A stretch of DNA of 64,000 nucleotides from UBA4665 sp036388555 (GCA_036388555.1 DASVRP010000008.1:117283-181282); one strand, 5' to 3'; positions 45,701 to 54,086 are shown, counted from the first letter of the stretch. Numbers and translations are program-made. The notes: a model not told the origin generated them from the sequence alone.

Positions 45701-46087
45701 GATACGCCACCCGACGCTGAACAGCGCACCTCAAGCGGCTTCGTATTCGGTTCGGTCGCCGAAGTCGAAGGCAAGCCTGCCCTGGCACTCAACGGTATCT
45801 ACATGCAGCGCAAGACTGACAGCGCCGCCAATGCGGTGCTCGACGGTATCGTCGAACGTTTCGCCAAGCCTATGGGCGTCCATTCCGTCGTGATCGCCAG
45901 TAAACACGGCGGCCGGTTCGTCCCCGACCATACGAAATGGCAGCCGGCTGCCGGCAAGGAGCTCTTCAGGCCCCGGGCCATCCTTGACCGGAACGGACGT
46001 CCCGAGACCGACATTTATGATGACCTGGGGCGCTTCGTGAACAACACATCCAAACTCGACATTGATACCTGGCGGCACGTACTGTAA
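42782..46087 (+). CDS. 1101-residue cytoplasmic helical-repeat protein with unknown C-terminal domain
   Basis: The first 400 residues are regular short helix pairs of TPR/HEAT style (IYRQIIVAAHKIGQHEQADEIVSSL, ALRLADSIRSESLRLSARIRIARTAG, VVQALARAGRISQAQEIAHSSS). A middle helical part carries a possible ATR-like region. The C-terminal 250 residues form an alpha/beta domain of unknown family (LTVRYLDGKDDFAELTRFADGAQCCFTSENTVGVVM...). No signal or membrane helix is seen. TATAAT ends seven bases before the ATG. It is divergent from the ART-like gene, with which it could be functionally paired. Function unknown. Confidence 0.65.
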   Translation: MIEDAPLHPHIAEEAANYIGQGRIAVHEALAIADSMPEFDEDGTEDWNRFEIYRQIIVAAHKIGQHEQADEIVSSLKFESDFPFYYELIADRVHATHAVKLAAEGQNEAAIDTLLAIDNQYEQADAFKDACETMADASAIDDALRLADSIRSESLRLSARIRIARTAGPSSPLWNDVLTEIQHYRDEYDEELGDSDWSYDKEGLYDEYIKAMAAVGNTEQAGRLCSDVTSPTIKVGAMTAVASAEGADSELWDTVASAFDEDSQQTNGWGYQVLYNRAAKTEVVQALARAGRISQAQEIAHSSSHIADTALTFSIDLACNNLEAARTDLERYSSLTAHGDFAIDEMRSQLAKAEIAGEAYTEADADIARIGNPLYQVSAILAKAEQAAARLAKMGVDPESFDTGLDTLPANMDIRKVQNIGAYSVKHWERFKDYDGATFARLAHGAARIAESYMSDRERVDFLRTLSKEFRNFRDNGMFDDGKHQAVLKHLGEAMVEAGDAGTTGVMLETLYANMGEATGLRLIKTLVETGNAKAGAAGINVLADPDTPDHAYQYLLHKLADTGYLDNELPGEIIVRQRGGFPAAASRVVLQRLHSDLGVQLDSTLLKWVINTVDASYGFEERPSGDMIMATIDERMDDVVASVRASLERFDSLPQDELLADLRDNSSDRALYFMLHGGRTRYSLIQHYNLSKFSQAVDTAAEIQARVDPASIRTRIWENAPDGWQQAMQERRRPDDSLVWNVEVGSSNKELRMQARSELGDVLGAQLNWLVADGHDAFNFGEMPDEMPALEPKVAKKIENLLGEQLTAIFGGAELDMTIGDFDKLKNNLLAQIRLLRQTAKQQKDPLAAEWKQILDTAQAEDPILSMRHIPAIISRTPSRSLHPKGADAEWLGHLTGLGTTIRDSQRIGPDKRQLTVRYLDGKDDFAELTRFADGAQCCFTSENTVGVVMDPTGKWRMRINRDPHWFVFSIEDTPPDAEQRTSSGFVFGSVAEVEGKPALALNGIYMQRKTDSAANAVLDGIVERFAKPMGVHSVVIASKHGGRFVPDHTKWQPAAGKELFRPRAILDRNGRPETDIYDDLGRFVNNTSKLDIDTWRHVL

Positions 46088-46141
46088 GCCTGGCTATTGC
46101 TTGTGCTTGCAATCGTCACAGCTGGTAGGTAAAATCTGGGC

Positions 46142-46609
46142 ATGAATAAACTACGACGGTCAAAGAACTTCGGAGCACTCTTAGGACTGGGTGCTTCCCT
46201 CTACTTATTAACAGGCTGTGCTACGAACGGCGGACAGGATACACAGGCTCAGCTCGACGAAGCGGTCACCAAGACAGACCGTTATGCCTCCTTGTACCGG
46301 ATCGGTGCGGATTGTGTCGCCCTGACCCGTGACGAAGCGGATGGGACATGGCCGACCAGTGATATTGCAGATGATTGCGACGGAGTCCCCGAACCAAAAC
46401 TGGATGAGCTTACAACACTCGTCACCGAAGAGTACCGGGCCCAAGTAGCTTTTGAGGAGACCCGCGATGCGGACTGGACGGACACTGCCAAGGATGTGCT
46501 CCCGCCTATCATCATCGTCAGCGGTCTGACCGCCCTGGTGCGGGGCGTCGGCAGCCGCAGTAACCCACACGCCTCCTTGGGCGATCCGAGCAATATCAAG
46601 GTCAGGTAG
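46142..46609 (+). CDS. small lipoprotein
   Basis: 155 residues with a lipoprotein signal: basic start, hydrophobic region ALLGLGASLYLL and the lipobox LTGC (Cys about residue 25). The mature part has a helical region (LDEAVTKTDRYASLYRIGADC), and a second hydrophobic stretch VLPPIIIVSGLTALVRG near the end. TAAAAT ends six bases before the ATG. No family recognised. Confidence 0.7.
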   Translation: MNKLRRSKNFGALLGLGASLYLLTGCATNGGQDTQAQLDEAVTKTDRYASLYRIGADCVALTRDEADGTWPTSDIADDCDGVPEPKLDELTTLVTEEYRAQVAFEETRDADWTDTAKDVLPPIIIVSGLTALVRGVGSRSNPHASLGDPSNIKVR

Positions 46610-46704
46610 CGGAGGCTACTGGAACGGCGGTATGCCGCTGCCACCAATATTGTACTCCGCTTGCCCGTTTACGCCAGATTCATCTGATATAATTGTTCCT
46701 AAGA

Positions 46705-47292
46705 ATGACCGAAATCACTAAAGACGACATCATTACGCTGCCGAACGCCCATCTGCGGCAACGATCCCAAAAGGTCAGTTTCGTGACACCGGATATTATG
46801 CAGCTGATAGAGGATATGCAGACGGCGACCATCGACTGGGAGAACAGCCGCGAACACGAAGTCGGCGTCGCCCTGGCGGCCATCCAGATCGACCGGCCGC
46901 TGCGCGTCGTCGTCATCCGCAATAATTTTGACGACAAGGATGACCACACGTTCACGGTCTTCATCAACCCGGTCATCACCAAGTACGAGGGCGACCTGCA
47001 GACAGATTACGAGGGCTGCCTGAGTGTCAAGAATGTCTACGGCATGGTGCCGCGCTACAGCAAAGTGCGTGTCAAAGCGATGGGCGTCAATGGCAAGGAA
47101 TTCCGTGTCACCGCCGAAGGCTTCCTAGCCCGCATATTCCAGCACGAGATCGACCATACCAACGGCATCGTCTTCATCGACCACATCCGCGACGACCCCA
47201 AGGCCTTCTTCCGCCTGGTCGATAAGGGCGACCTGCAGCCGGTTGACTACGAGAACGAAATCGCCGGCAGCGCCGAACTCTGGGAGGACTGA
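46705..47292 (+). CDS. def: peptide deformylase
   Basis: 195 residues. It removes the formyl group from N-terminal Met. The three motifs are present: GVALAAIQ (motif 1), YEGCLSV (motif 2, with the metal Cys) and QHEIDHTNG (HEIDH, motif 3). Motif 1 reads GVALAA in place of the usual GxGLAA. TATAAT lies eleven bases upstream. The stop overlaps the fmt start by one base (TGATG), so deformylase and formyltransferase are made from one transcript. Confidence 0.95.
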   Translation: MTEITKDDIITLPNAHLRQRSQKVSFVTPDIMQLIEDMQTATIDWENSREHEVGVALAAIQIDRPLRVVVIRNNFDDKDDHTFTVFINPVITKYEGDLQTDYEGCLSVKNVYGMVPRYSKVRVKAMGVNGKEFRVTAEGFLARIFQHEIDHTNGIVFIDHIRDDPKAFFRLVDKGDLQPVDYENEIAGSAELWED

Positions 47293-48269
47293 TGGATACG
47301 AAGGACATATCTGTCGTATTCTTTGGCAGTGGCCCCGTGGCTGCCCGGTCGCTCGAACTGCTGGCCCGGAACTTCACTATCGAAGCTGTGGTTACCAAGC
47401 CCCGTCCGGCCCACCATAAGGGCGACGTACCCGTACTGGACCTTTGTGCAAGCGACACGCCGCCAGCCGATACCGTACTGACGGTTTCAAACAAACGTGA
47501 GCTTTCAGAGCTGTTCGCCGGCACCAAATTCAAAAGCCGGGTCGGCGTGGTAATCGATTTCGGTATTATCATTTCACAAGATGTAATCGACGCCTTCCCC
47601 CTCGGCATCATCAACAGTCATTTCTCGCTCTTACCAGAGTGGCGTGGCGCCGATCCGATCACCTTTTCGATATTATCCGGACAGAAGCAGACTGGCGTCA
47701 GTCTGATGGCCATCGATGCTGGGCTTGATACCGGACGTCTATTGACTTTTGGTGTCTACGATATGGACGGCACGGAGACCACCCCTTATTTGTCGGATTA
47801 CCTGGTCAAGCTCAGCGATGCCCTGCTGCTCAAATGTCTCCCTCAATATGTTGCCGGCACGCTTCACGCCAGCATCACCCAGGAACGGGCTGCAGCTACC
47901 CTGGGTCGTTCTGCTGAGCCGACATATTCCCGTAAGCTTACCAAAGAGGACGGCATACTCGACTTCTCCAAACCGGCCGTGCAGCTGGAGCGTGAAATTC
48001 GCGCTTACGCTGGCTGGCCGAAGAGCCGGACGACCATCGGAGACAAGGAAATCGTCATTACGGCTGCCCATGTCGTGCCAGCTGCTGCCGTTGGAAATAC
48101 CGATGACTCACCCATCGTCGCCGCTGATACTTCACCCGGTTCGCTGTGGCGGTCCGGTAAAAAATTCGGATTTTATACCTCGGAAGGTATATTGGCTATA
48201 GACAAGCTGAAGCCTGCGGGCAAACAGGAGATGACCGCCGAGGCGTTCATCGCCGGTTACCGGCTATAG
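47292..48269 (+). CDS. fmt: methionyl-tRNA formyltransferase
   Basis: 325 residues. It formylates initiator Met-tRNA. It starts VVFFGSGPVAARSLELL, and has the folate/catalytic stretch GIINSHFSLLPEWRGADPI with the catalytic Asn and His and the later Asp in AIDAGLDTGRLL. The C-terminal OB-like tRNA-binding domain (TYSRKLTKEDGILDFSKPAVQLEREIRAYAGWPKS) is complete. Coupled to def. Formylation, deformylation and map are therefore all encoded within about 14 kb. Confidence 0.95.
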   Translation: MDTKDISVVFFGSGPVAARSLELLARNFTIEAVVTKPRPAHHKGDVPVLDLCASDTPPADTVLTVSNKRELSELFAGTKFKSRVGVVIDFGIIISQDVIDAFPLGIINSHFSLLPEWRGADPITFSILSGQKQTGVSLMAIDAGLDTGRLLTFGVYDMDGTETTPYLSDYLVKLSDALLLKCLPQYVAGTLHASITQERAAATLGRSAEPTYSRKLTKEDGILDFSKPAVQLEREIRAYAGWPKSRTTIGDKEIVITAAHVVPAAAVGNTDDSPIVAADTSPGSLWRSGKKFGFYTSEGILAIDKLKPAGKQEMTAEAFIAGYRL

Positions 48270-48291
48270 GCTTTGCGGTAGGTTACAGGAT

Positions 48292-49944
48292 TTAGATTCC
48301 AGCCCGGTCATTGATATAATCGGTAACGCCATCTTCCCAGCTGCCAGTACCTGGACGGGCCAGGCCGAGTCCGCCGCCAGCTGAATCGGGAAGTTCATAA
48401 GTGGGAACACCGCGGATGTAGTTATCACCGAACCTGTCGAGCAACCGCTCGTGCAGGTTGTACAGCCAGGAACCGCTACGCTCCTCGCCGTTTGAACGCA
48501 GGTAGTCCTCCAGCTCATCGGTGAAGCCGTTACCGCGCTCAATCCTGAAACTGCCGGCAACGTCCCCCACGCTGCGCGCAGTGTCAGCGGCATCACCGGT
48601 GGTCCGTTTAGCGGCATCGACCAGCTCGCTGACCGATCTGCCGTCGTCAGTCATCATGCCGAGCAGCCTATCAAAATCCTTGGGATTGAGCATAATGTCC
48701 CTGACCTGGTCGTATGGCAGCTGCAGGTCGGACAGGCTGTTGAATATTTCGGGCTTCTTGAAGATTTCCGCCATCAGCCGGCTGTTTTCCCCGTTCTGCT
48801 CCCACAGCTTGACCAATTCCGGATAGCTGACAGCTTCCTGGGCGGCTTCCGGCGGCAGCCCGCCCTTCACCATCTCGGTGTAGGTGCCAAGGTTATCGAA
48901 TGTTGCCGCTGCTTCAGACGCATCGGCCAAGGAAGCATTGTTCAAGGATGCGACGTATTCTGGATTACTGAAAACCTCCCGGATCCTTTCATCGGGTATC
49001 TGCGCGTCGACCATCCGCTGGTACAGTCCGCGGTTCTCATACACCCGCTCGATGGATTCCGGTGTAAAATCAGCTTTGGTCAGGTTATCAAAGAAATCGG
49101 GGTCGTTCATGATATCAGTAATTTCAGGTGGGTCAAATCCGAGTTTCTGAAGCTCGTCGTATCTGTCTGGATTCACTTCAAGCCAGTCCGGAACGTTGAT
49201 ATCGAATCCGGTGCGCATAGCGATGACCGTGCCGACGACACTTACCAGCGCAGTAGCGCCGACGAGGGCCGCCACCTTACCCTTCGACATACCCCGTCTG
49301 CGTTCGACGGCGTCGACCCGGCCATCGCCGTCCCGGTCCACTGCCACGGCTGCATCCGGCTGGCCGGGGTGATACCTTCCGGTATCTGGCGCTGGCCCGA
49401 CAACAGGTGGGGCCGTATCTACTAGGTGACTGTCTAGGTGACTGTCCGTCGAGCTGTAGACTGGTGCACTGTGCACCGACGCTGTCGAGCCTGCAACCGG
49501 CTGTGCGGTGATATGGTCGCGGTACACAGCCTGTGTATCATACGTAGAAGCCGCAGTTGAGGCATCCGGGTCATACGTATCGGCTGGACGGTTATTGCGA
49601 TCCCTCCAGCGACTAAACCAGCTACCGTTACGCCACACTCCGGTAGATACCAATATTCCCGAGAAGAGCGCCAGACTCCCGACCTGCAGCATCCTGCCGA
49701 TAGGATTACTGCGATCCGGGTGGACGGTTTCTGGTTGTGGCGCCAAGAGTACCGTCGGCCCGGCTACAGTAGTTTGTGAATGCGGATTACCCATACCTTC
49801 GGAGGCGCCGATGGCCGGGACATCTGCAGGACTGTGGCGCTGGAACACGTCCGGCGGAACTTCATATTCGGATAATCTTTTGAGTATGGTGAGCTGTGAT
49901 TCGGAAAGGCGCGAAGCGAGCGGCTGCGGTATGACTGATTCCAT
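48292..49944 (-). CDS. two-helix membrane protein with EF-hand-like loop and helical repeats
   Basis: 550 residues. N-terminal about 80 residues are polar, then a transmembrane helix (MLQVGSLALFSGILVSTGVW), a disordered loop containing an EF-hand calcium motif (DRDGDGRVDAVE), a second helix (VAALVGATALVSVVGTVIAM), and a C-terminal half made of repeated helix units (MNDPDFFDNLTKADFTPESIERV, VFSNPEYVASLNNASLADAS, FKKPEIFNSLSDLQLPYDQV). The NPxxFxxL unit repeats about every 35 residues. AAGGGG precedes the ATG. No family recognised. Confidence 0.62.
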   Translation of the reverse strand: MESVIPQPLASRLSESQLTILKRLSEYEVPPDVFQRHSPADVPAIGASEGMGNPHSQTTVAGPTVLLAPQPETVHPDRSNPIGRMLQVGSLALFSGILVSTGVWRNGSWFSRWRDRNNRPADTYDPDASTAASTYDTQAVYRDHITAQPVAGSTASVHSAPVYSSTDSHLDSHLVDTAPPVVGPAPDTGRYHPGQPDAAVAVDRDGDGRVDAVERRRGMSKGKVAALVGATALVSVVGTVIAMRTGFDINVPDWLEVNPDRYDELQKLGFDPPEITDIMNDPDFFDNLTKADFTPESIERVYENRGLYQRMVDAQIPDERIREVFSNPEYVASLNNASLADASEAAATFDNLGTYTEMVKGGLPPEAAQEAVSYPELVKLWEQNGENSRLMAEIFKKPEIFNSLSDLQLPYDQVRDIMLNPKDFDRLLGMMTDDGRSVSELVDAAKRTTGDAADTARSVGDVAGSFRIERGNGFTDELEDYLRSNGEERSGSWLYNLHERLLDRFGDNYIRGVPTYELPDSAGGGLGLARPGTGSWEDGVTDYINDRAGI

Positions 49945-50036
49945 GTACGGTACCCCTTGTATCTTAGGTTCTCCAGCGTAATCTGCTGATAAGACCGCAT
50001 GTTACACGGACTTTGACCGAAGGGATATCGGAAATC

Positions 50037-50873
50037 TTACTGCTGTCCGGGGCCGGCCGGTGGCTGCTGCTGTGGATACTGGGACTGCGGCTGTCCTTGG
50101 CCAGGCTGGCCCTGTTGGAACTGCTGCGGGCCTTGTGGGCCGGGCTGGAAACCACCCTGGCCCTGTCCTGGCATCTGCTGAGGGTTCGGTACGCCGTACT
50201 GAGGCTGCAGATGGCCGCCCTGCGGCATCGCACCAGGCGCGGGCTGGTACTGTTGCTGCAGCTGTTGGGCGTATTGGGGCTGCTGCTGATACTGGGGCTG
50301 AGGCGGCATCGGCTGTTGCGGGCTCTGTGTGACTTGTGGGCCGGGCTGTGGCTGGAACTGTTGTGGCTGTTGTGGCTGCGGTGGAGCGTACTGCGGAGGT
50401 GGCCCCTGCCCTGGCTGGGGTTGTTGCTGGGACTGGGGTGGCGGACCTTGTGGTGGCTGTTGCTGTGGTGATAGACCCTGGGCTGGAGCCTGCGGTTGGG
50501 ACTGGCCCTGCGCGGTGCCTGGATCCGGGGTAAGACCGGCTTGCGGTCCGGCCTGATTGGCCTGTGCGCTGGCCAGGATCTGCGGCGCGACAGAGCGGAT
50601 CTCGGATTTCAGCTTTTCGAATTCCTCGTTGACGACGGCTTTGTAATTCGGGAAATTCTGCTCGAGCCATTGGAAAGCACCCTTGTCATCATTGGCGTCG
50701 ACAAATTTTTCGAAAGCGTCGAGCTGCTCATTGCTCATCTGGTCGGCCAGGCGCATGCCGACATTCATCTCAAGTTTCTCGTATATCTGACGCAGCAATA
50801 GCTGTTTCTCGGCCGGCGGCAATGCGCCGAGTCCGAGTTCTTGCAGAAGTGTATTGTCGAGTTTGAGTGCCAT
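50037..50873 (-). CDS. DUF5663-domain protein with Pro/Gln-rich tail
   Basis: 278 residues. The first 95 residues are a helical DUF5663 domain (LLQELGLGALPPAEKQLLLRQIYEKLEMNVGMRLADQM...AFEKFVDANDDKGAFQWLEQNFPNYKAVV), a domain I associate with CPR bacteria. The remaining 170 residues are low-complexity Pro/Gln/Gly with many PQ repeats, likely unstructured. AGAGGAAA precedes the ATG. The domain order suggests a cytoplasmic protein; the function is unknown. It lies next to infB. Confidence 0.8.
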   Translation of the reverse strand: MALKLDNTLLQELGLGALPPAEKQLLLRQIYEKLEMNVGMRLADQMSNEQLDAFEKFVDANDDKGAFQWLEQNFPNYKAVVNEEFEKLKSEIRSVAPQILASAQANQAGPQAGLTPDPGTAQGQSQPQAPAQGLSPQQQPPQGPPPQSQQQPQPGQGPPPQYAPPQPQQPQQFQPQPGPQVTQSPQQPMPPQPQYQQQPQYAQQLQQQYQPAPGAMPQGGHLQPQYGVPNPQQMPGQGQGGFQPGPQGPQQFQQGQPGQGQPQSQYPQQQPPAGPGQQ

Positions 50874-50938
50874 ATTATTTCCTCTGAGTTTATTCTAGCA
50901 TGCTATGAGCGGTTGCAAATGCGGGTTATCTGACAATC

Positions 50939-52747
50939 TTAAAGGGAACGTTTGACCGATTCCCGGGTGAAGAGCTCGATGTGGTCGCCATCCTGAAGCT
51001 CGAGCCGCGAGGTCGTACGCAGGCTCATGCCACACATCTCACCCTCGAAAACTTCCTTTGCCTCCTGCGGCCCCCGCTTCAGGCCGGTAATTTCGACGTC
51101 GGCGATCTTGGTCTCTTCGGAACCTTTGCCGCGCATCACGCGGGCCAGCGCCGGGAAGACCAGCTTGCCCTTGGTGACTTCACCGCCGCAGATGATCTCG
51201 GTCTTGGTGGTATTGAAGATGCCGCGGACGACCAGCCGGCCCATGTCCGTTTCTGTAATTTCCGGTGCCAGACGCTCCGTCAGCTCGGCTTTGACGTCGT
51301 CGATCAGCTCGTAGATGACCTTGTACATACGTACCGACACCTTGTCACGGGAGGCGTGCTGGCGGATATTGGCCGGCAGCGTGACGTTGAAACCGTAGAT
51401 GACCGCGTGGCTGGTGTGTGCCAGATGGGCGTCGTTCTCGGTGATGGTGCCGATGCCGGACCCGACGACGCGGACGGCGACTTCGTCGGTATCAAGGGCT
51501 TTCAGACTGTCCAGGACAGAGGTCAGCGAACCCTGGACGTCGGCTTTGATGATGATATTGAACTCTTCAACCTTGTTGTTGCGGTTGATCATACGTATCA
51601 GCTCGGTGCTGCCGATGTCGAGGTGGCCACCGGAGGCCTTATGGCCGGCTGCAACTTCCTCTGATTTCGCACGGGCCGCCTTCTCGTTGTCGACGACCAT
51701 GAATTCATCGCCGAATGCAGGCAATGTCTTGAAGCCGGTGATGACGACCGGCGTCGACGGAGTCGCTTCGGCCAGTTTCTCACCGCTCGTGGATTCAAGG
51801 TTGCGGATCTTGGCATAACTGCCGCCGGCGACGATGAATGAGCCACGCTTGACGGTACCCGATTCAACAAGGGCATGCGCGACCGGGCCGCGGCCCTGTT
51901 CGACGTGGGCCTCGATGATTAGGCCGGTGCCCGGTAGGTCAACTTCCGCCTTAAGGTCTTCGACGTCGGCGACCAGCAGCAGCATGTCGAGCAACTCCAG
52001 GACGCCCTTGCCCGTCTTGGCCGAGACCTCGACGATGACGATATCTCCGCCATATTCCTCGATGAGCAGGTCCTGCTCGGCCAATTGTCCTTTGACGAGC
52101 GCCGGGTTGGCGCCTTCCTTGTCCATCTTGTTCATAGCGACGACGATACGGACGCCGGCTTTGCGGGCGAAGCGGATGGCCTCTATGGTCTGGGGCTTGA
52201 CGCCGTCATCGGCTGCGACGACGATGATGACGATGTCGGTCAGGAGTGCGCCGTGCTCGCGGATAGCTGCGAAGGCTTCATGGCCCGGCGTATCGAGGAA
52301 TGTGATCTTGCGGCCCACGCCATTATATTCGTGCGTGATCTGGTAGGCCGAGATGTGCTGGGTGATGCCGCCGGCCTCGCCTTTGGCGACATGGGCGGCG
52401 CGGATAGCGTCGAGCAGACTGGTCTTGCCATGGTCGACATGGCCCATCACGGCGACGACCGGCGGCCGCGTGACAGCCTTGTCGCTGATAGCGCGCTTGA
52501 CGCGGGTCGTGACAGCCGGGGCAGCTTCTTCCTGCTTCTTTAGCTGGACATCAAGCCCGAGCTCACCGACGATGATCTGGGCCGTATCGAAGTCGATACG
52601 CTCGTTGACCGTCGCCATGACGCCGTTCTTCATAAGTTCACCGATGACCCGGCTGACCGGCAGCAGCAACTTCTCGGCAAGAGTGCCGACAGTGATCATA
52701 TCCGGTATTTCAATGACAGTCGCGTTCGCATTTGCGGTTGTAGCCAT
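50939..52747 (-). CDS. infB: translation initiation factor IF-2
   Basis: 602 residues, a short form lacking the long N-terminal extension of E. coli IF-2. It brings fMet-tRNA to the 30S subunit. GTPase motifs are VAVMGHVDHGKTSLLDAIR (G1), GGITQHISAYQ (G2), LDTPGHEAF (G3), AMNKMDK (G4) and a G5-like VSAKTGKG. A IF2_N helix (PDMITVGTLAEKLLLPVSRVIGELMKNG) precedes them. The ATG at 52747 has AAGGAG eight bases upstream, so the GTG at 52756, which overlaps it, is rejected. Confidence 0.97.
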   Translation of the reverse strand: MATTANANATVIEIPDMITVGTLAEKLLLPVSRVIGELMKNGVMATVNERIDFDTAQIIVGELGLDVQLKKQEEAAPAVTTRVKRAISDKAVTRPPVVAVMGHVDHGKTSLLDAIRAAHVAKGEAGGITQHISAYQITHEYNGVGRKITFLDTPGHEAFAAIREHGALLTDIVIIVVAADDGVKPQTIEAIRFARKAGVRIVVAMNKMDKEGANPALVKGQLAEQDLLIEEYGGDIVIVEVSAKTGKGVLELLDMLLLVADVEDLKAEVDLPGTGLIIEAHVEQGRGPVAHALVESGTVKRGSFIVAGGSYAKIRNLESTSGEKLAEATPSTPVVITGFKTLPAFGDEFMVVDNEKAARAKSEEVAAGHKASGGHLDIGSTELIRMINRNNKVEEFNIIIKADVQGSLTSVLDSLKALDTDEVAVRVVGSGIGTITENDAHLAHTSHAVIYGFNVTLPANIRQHASRDKVSVRMYKVIYELIDDVKAELTERLAPEITETDMGRLVVRGIFNTTKTEIICGGEVTKGKLVFPALARVMRGKGSEETKIADVEITGLKRGPQEAKEVFEGEMCGMSLRTTSRLELQDGDHIELFTRESVKRSL

Positions 52748-52872
52748 GTTCGACACTCCTTCCGGCCCATAAGCCTGTTATCTACTATTCTATATTCATA
52801 ACGTGAATCTGTGAAAAGTGTTGTGATCTTATCTTGCTCAGAGATCTTGTGCCTCGATCCTTACAGTCTCCG

Positions 52873-52993
52873 AGCGCTTTTTCTGAATTGTGCAGTCCGG
52901 GATGCAGGGCGAAGCCCGTAAGCGAACCGTACTCATCGGTACGGTGAGCGCGGACTGGAGCCCTGCGCCCGGAATGTGCATTCAGAAAAAGCG
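52873..52993. repeat. 121-base nested palindrome just after rpsA
   Basis: A perfect 15-base outer pair (GCGCTTTTTCTGAAT/ATTCAGAAAAAGCGC), then CCGGG/CCCGG, GCAGGGC/GCCCTGC, a roughly fourteen-by-fourteen internal loop, and an apical ACCGTAC/GTACGGT stem. It starts one base after the rpsA stop on the minus strand. The plan is the same as in the other palindromic elements, but sequence kinship is weak. It may also terminate or process the rpsA mRNA. Confidence 0.55.
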
Positions 52994-52994
52994 C

Positions 52995-54086
52995 CTATTG
53001 TGCGTCTTTGAGGGACAAAGCGATCTTGCGGTTATCGGCGTCGATATCGAGCACCTTAAAATGCTTTTTCTCGTTCAGCTGGAAGATCTTCTCAGGATCG
53101 ACACCGTCACCGGAGCCGGCGTCACCCATTTCGGAGACGTGGACCAGGGCTTCGACCGAAGAGCTGATCTGTACGAACGCACCGAACGGCGTGATGCGGG
53201 TGATCTTGCCTTCGATGACATCGCCCTTCTTGAAGTTCTTGACTTCAGAGAGCCACGGGTCGTCGCTCATCTGCTTGAGGCTGAGGCTCAGGCGGTCCTT
53301 GTCGATGGCGATGATCTTCGCCTTGACGGTGTCACCGACCTTGACGTAGTTGCGCGGGTCATCGACACGTTCCCAGGAGATTTCTGAGATGTGGATCAGA
53401 CCTTCGATACCGTCGACGTTGACGAACGCACCGAAGTCGATGACGCCGGTGACGACACCTTCGACAGCATCGCCGACCTTGAGGCCGGTCAGACGGGCCT
53501 GCATGTCACCCTTGACCGCTTCCTTCTCAGAGAAGATCAGCTTGTTGTCGCGGCGGCTGACGTCCAGGATACGGACACGCAATGTCTGTCCGACCAGGGC
53601 GTTCAGCTTCTGCAGGATCTCGTCCTTGTCAGCGCCGGAAACGCGTGGGTAGTGGCCGGCTGCCAGCTGTGAGACAGGCAGGAATCCGCGGATACCTTCC
53701 AGCTCGACCAGCAGTCCGCCGCGGTTGGCGTCGTACGGCATGATCTCGACGACTTCACCGTCGTCGAAGACGCGTTGCAGCTCGTCCCAGCCACGGTCCT
53801 TGGCGGCCCGCTTCATGCTGAGGAGGGCGTAGCCCTCGTCCATCTCAGGGTCGATGACGCTGACCGTGATGGTCGAGCCGATATCAAGCGGCTGGCCCGG
53901 CGTAGAATGGCCGATTTCGCGGCGCATGACGACTCCGACACCCCGGGCGCCCAGGTCGATCCACATCTCGTGCTTCTTGACCGAAGTAATAACCCCTTCG
54001 ACGACGTCGCCAGCCTCGAGCTGTTTGACGTCGGACTGCGCAAGCAGTTCGTCCATAGTTAGTGTATTAGTTGTAGTTGTTGGCAT
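52995..54086 (-). CDS. rpsA: 30S ribosomal protein S1 (four S1 domains)
   Basis: 363 residues with four OB-fold S1 domains: about 22-92 (GDVVEGVITSVKKHEMWIDLG), 105-175 (GGLLVELEGIRGFLPVSQL), 195-265 (GDAVEGVVTGVIDFGAFVNVDGIEGLIHISEISWERV) and 280-350 (GDVIEGKITRITPFGAFVQI...EALVHVSEMG). The six-domain form of proteobacteria is reduced to four, as in Gram-positives and CPR. It binds mRNA on the 30S subunit. AAGGAGG lies ten bases before the ATG. TATAAT boxes occur upstream near 54175. Confidence 0.95.
   Translation of the reverse strand: MPTTTTNTLTMDELLAQSDVKQLEAGDVVEGVITSVKKHEMWIDLGARGVGVVMRREIGHSTPGQPLDIGSTITVSVIDPEMDEGYALLSMKRAAKDRGWDELQRVFDDGEVVEIMPYDANRGGLLVELEGIRGFLPVSQLAAGHYPRVSGADKDEILQKLNALVGQTLRVRILDVSRRDNKLIFSEKEAVKGDMQARLTGLKVGDAVEGVVTGVIDFGAFVNVDGIEGLIHISEISWERVDDPRNYVKVGDTVKAKIIAIDKDRLSLSLKQMSDDPWLSEVKNFKKGDVIEGKITRITPFGAFVQISSSVEALVHVSEMGDAGSGDGVDPEKIFQLNEKKHFKVLDIDADNRKIALSLKDAQ

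Noticed and set aside
50100..50560. Repetitive CTG/TGG-rich DNA resembling a satellite or CRISPR-like array
   Set aside because: The repetition is the coding sequence of the Pro/Gln tail of the DUF5663 protein; spacing is irregular and there are no unique spacers.
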